A DNA stretch of 64,000 bases from contig NZ_BJWG01000013.1 of NCBI RefSeq assembly GCF_007990245.1, forward strand, positions 60,893 to 124,892, given 5' to 3'. Below, piece after piece: positions 62,713 to 64,000 of the stretch. Made by a program: the position numbers and the translations under genes. Below the pieces are notes generated by a model. It did not search any database and was not told the DNA's origin. It saw only the letters and a list, made by a program, of their open reading frames with translations. Position 1 is the stretch's first letter. Each line of letters opens with the position of its first letter. Origin of the DNA: Cellulomonas composti (lineage in GTDB: Bacteria; Actinomycetota; Actinomycetes; Actinomycetales; Cellulomonadaceae).

Positions 62713-63758
62713 ACTGGCGGCTGCCGCCCAAGTGGGTGCGGCGCGTGGTGCTCGCACCGCTCATGGTGGCGCTCGCGTTCGTCGTGATGCCGGTGGGGCT
62801 GATCTTCGCGGGGATCGTCGGCGCGGCGATCACGTGGCTGCTGCCAGGCCGCCTGCGCATCGTGCGCGCGATCTGGATGGTGATCTTCTACATCCTCTGG
62901 GACGCGACGGCGCTGGTCGCGGCGTTCTCGCTGTGGATCGCGAGCGGGTTCGGGTTCTTCCTGCGTCGGCCGTGGTGGCAGGGCGTGCACTACCGCTTCG
63001 CGGGGACCATGCTGCGGGTCCTGTTCTGGCAGATCCGCTGGACGCTGCGGCTGCAGATCGACGTGGTGGACGCCGAGCTCGGCAGCGTGCTGGTCGGTCA
63101 GCCGATCATCGTCGCGAGCCGGCACGCCGGTCCGGGCGACTCGTTCATCCTGGTCCACGCGCTGCTCAACTGGTTCGACCGCGCTCCGCGCATCGTCCTG
63201 AAGGACACCCTGCAGTGGGACCCCGCGATCGACGTGCTGCTCAACCGACTCCCGTCGCAGTTCATCACGCCGCGCTCGGCGCGACGCTCCGACGCTCCCC
63301 GGCTGTCCGACGCCGTGGGTGACCTGGCGGCCGGCCTGGGCCCCGACGGGGCGCTGGTGATCTTCCCCGAGGGCGGCAACGTGACGCCGGGCCGCCGGGC
63401 CAGGCGCATCGACACACTGCGCGAGCAGGGTCAGCACCACCTCGCCGAGCAGGCCGAGCAGATGGTCAACGTGATGGCACCGCACTCCGGCGGGCTGCTG
63501 TCCGCGCTCGGCGCGGCGTCCGATGCGGGTGTCGTGTTCGTCGCGCACACGGGCCTGGACCGACTCGTGACCGTACGCGACATCTGGCGCGAGCTGCCGA
63601 TGGACAAGCGGATCGTCATGAAGGGCTGGTCCGTGCCGCCGCAGGACGTCCCCCGCGACCCGGGCGACCAGGAGGAGTGGCTCTTCGCCCACTGGCGACG
63701 CATCGACGACTGGATCGCCGCCTTCGACGTCGCCGCCGCCCCCGACCCGAGCCCCTGA
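62709..63758 (+). CDS. PlsC-type lysophospholipid acyltransferase
   Basis: 349 aa. Two to three N-terminal membrane helices (~15-85), then the acyltransferase HX4D motif in ASRHAGPGDSF (~137-147) and the substrate motif VIFPEGGNVT (~216). Adds an acyl chain to a lysophospholipid or similar acceptor at the membrane. ATG 62709 overlaps the patatin stop. Deacylation and reacylation enzymes in one unit suggest an acyl-exchange pathway. Confidence 0.88.
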   Translation: MNWRLPPKWVRRVVLAPLMVALAFVVMPVGLIFAGIVGAAITWLLPGRLRIVRAIWMVIFYILWDATALVAAFSLWIASGFGFFLRRPWWQGVHYRFAGTMLRVLFWQIRWTLRLQIDVVDAELGSVLVGQPIIVASRHAGPGDSFILVHALLNWFDRAPRIVLKDTLQWDPAIDVLLNRLPSQFITPRSARRSDAPRLSDAVGDLAAGLGPDGALVIFPEGGNVTPGRRARRIDTLREQGQHHLAEQAEQMVNVMAPHSGGLLSALGAASDAGVVFVAHTGLDRLVTVRDIWRELPMDKRIVMKGWSVPPQDVPRDPGDQEEWLFAHWRRIDDWIAAFDVAAAPDPSP

Positions 63759-63827
63759 CCCACCCCCACCCACCCCACCGCCCCCTCCCGCCCGCACCTC
63801 CCGCCCGCCCCGAACTCCCGCCCGCCC

Positions 63828-63964
63828 GCACCTCCCGGACACCGCTCGATGCAGGGATGGATGCAGGATCCGCGGGGTCGGGCCGCCGAGACCTGCATTC
63901 ATGGCTGCATCGACCCGTGTCCGGGAGCCGGGGTGTCCGGTGGCTGCTGGTGTCCGGGAGGTGC
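63828..63964. repeat. 16-bp inverted repeat enclosing a hairpin copy
   Basis: GCACCTCCCGGACACC (63828-63843) and GGTGTCCGGGAGGTGC (63949-63964) are perfect inverted copies, 105 bases apart. The dispersed hairpin sits between them, so a long cruciform or RNA stem is possible. Confidence 0.8.
63848..63913 (+). repeat. dispersed hairpin repeat, copy at window end
   Basis: Left arm CGATGCAGGGATGGATGCAG and right arm CTGCATTCATGGCTGCATCG, with GGGGTCGGGCCGCC in the centre. Same orientation as the other copies and again downstream of a plus-strand gene. Confidence 0.8.
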
Positions 63965-64000
63965 GGGGTGTCCCGGGCGGGTGCCGGGTGGTGCGGGGGT

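Larger units (their letters stand above)
63759..64000. other. repetitive end of window
   Basis: C-rich CCCGCCCGCACCTCC repeats at 63770-63835, the hairpin copy at 63848-63913, then GGTGTCCGG-type repeats. No gene seen. Confidence 0.6.

Overview
The window comes from a very GC-rich actinobacterium. Start codons are often GTG, genes overlap as ATGA or GTGA, and the heme genes follow an actinobacterial order. Gene content (GH10 xylanase, DUF222-HNH nuclease, IdeR-type iron box, Rrf2-linked sulfate uptake, CopD-CtaG fusion) fits Cellulomonas or a close relative; this is inferred from gene content, not from a marker gene. Most genes are housekeeping. No rRNA, tRNA, CRISPR array, integrase or intact insertion sequence was seen.

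Layout. 1-2.0 kb: the end of a LuxR-type regulator, a repeat-filled spacer and a DUF808 membrane protein. 2.1-10.7 kb: two giant adjacent genes of unknown function (1211 and 1630 aa) behind a perfect 18-bp CRP-type palindrome. 10.7-12.7 kb: a VOC protein and a DUF222-HNH nuclease whose start codon lies inside a perfect SOS box. 12.9-18.7 kb: sulfate ABC transporter, two Rrf2 regulators and a TauE/SafE exporter. 18.8-28.2 kb: heme biosynthesis (hemL, hemB, hemD, hemC, hemY, hemE on the minus strand, hemA divergent); HemD carries a 256-residue tandem-repeat insertion. 28.2-30.7 kb: an unknown protein and purB. 30.8-35.2 kb: a five-gene MoxR/DUF58/DUF4129 operon. 35.2-36.5 kb: a DUF1778/GNAT toxin-antitoxin pair with its operator, and a small holin-like membrane protein. 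36.5-40.2 kb: a GH10 xylanase, then a decayed locus of foreign composition (peptide-like ORF, lipoprotein, frameshifted adaptor, tail of an FtsX-type permease, tail of a second xylanase). 40.2-45.4 kb: a HisC-like aminotransferase and the E1 alpha, E1 beta and E2 subunits of a 2-oxoacid dehydrogenase. 45.5-47.9 kb: two Fic-domain systems, one a mobile mystery protein A/B pair. 48.0-53.7 kb: a Rieske protein and membrane partner, a DHA2 drug exporter, CopC and a CopD-CtaG fusion. 53.7-54.6 kb: a tandem array of a palindromic repeat that also occurs near both ends of the window. 54.7-63.8 kb: an S9 peptidase, an IdeR-box heme oxygenase, a GAF-GGDEF protein, a thioredoxin-NHL protein with a duplicated 5' fragment around a DUF6584 gene, a patatin-like lipase and an acyltransferase.

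Working together: the heme cluster makes heme, while heme oxygenase behind the iron box would recover iron from it. CopC/CopD/CtaG and the Rieske protein fit copper handling and respiratory-chain assembly. The least explained material is the giant gene pair, the repeat block inside HemD, the dispersed hairpin family and the decayed peptide/transporter locus.
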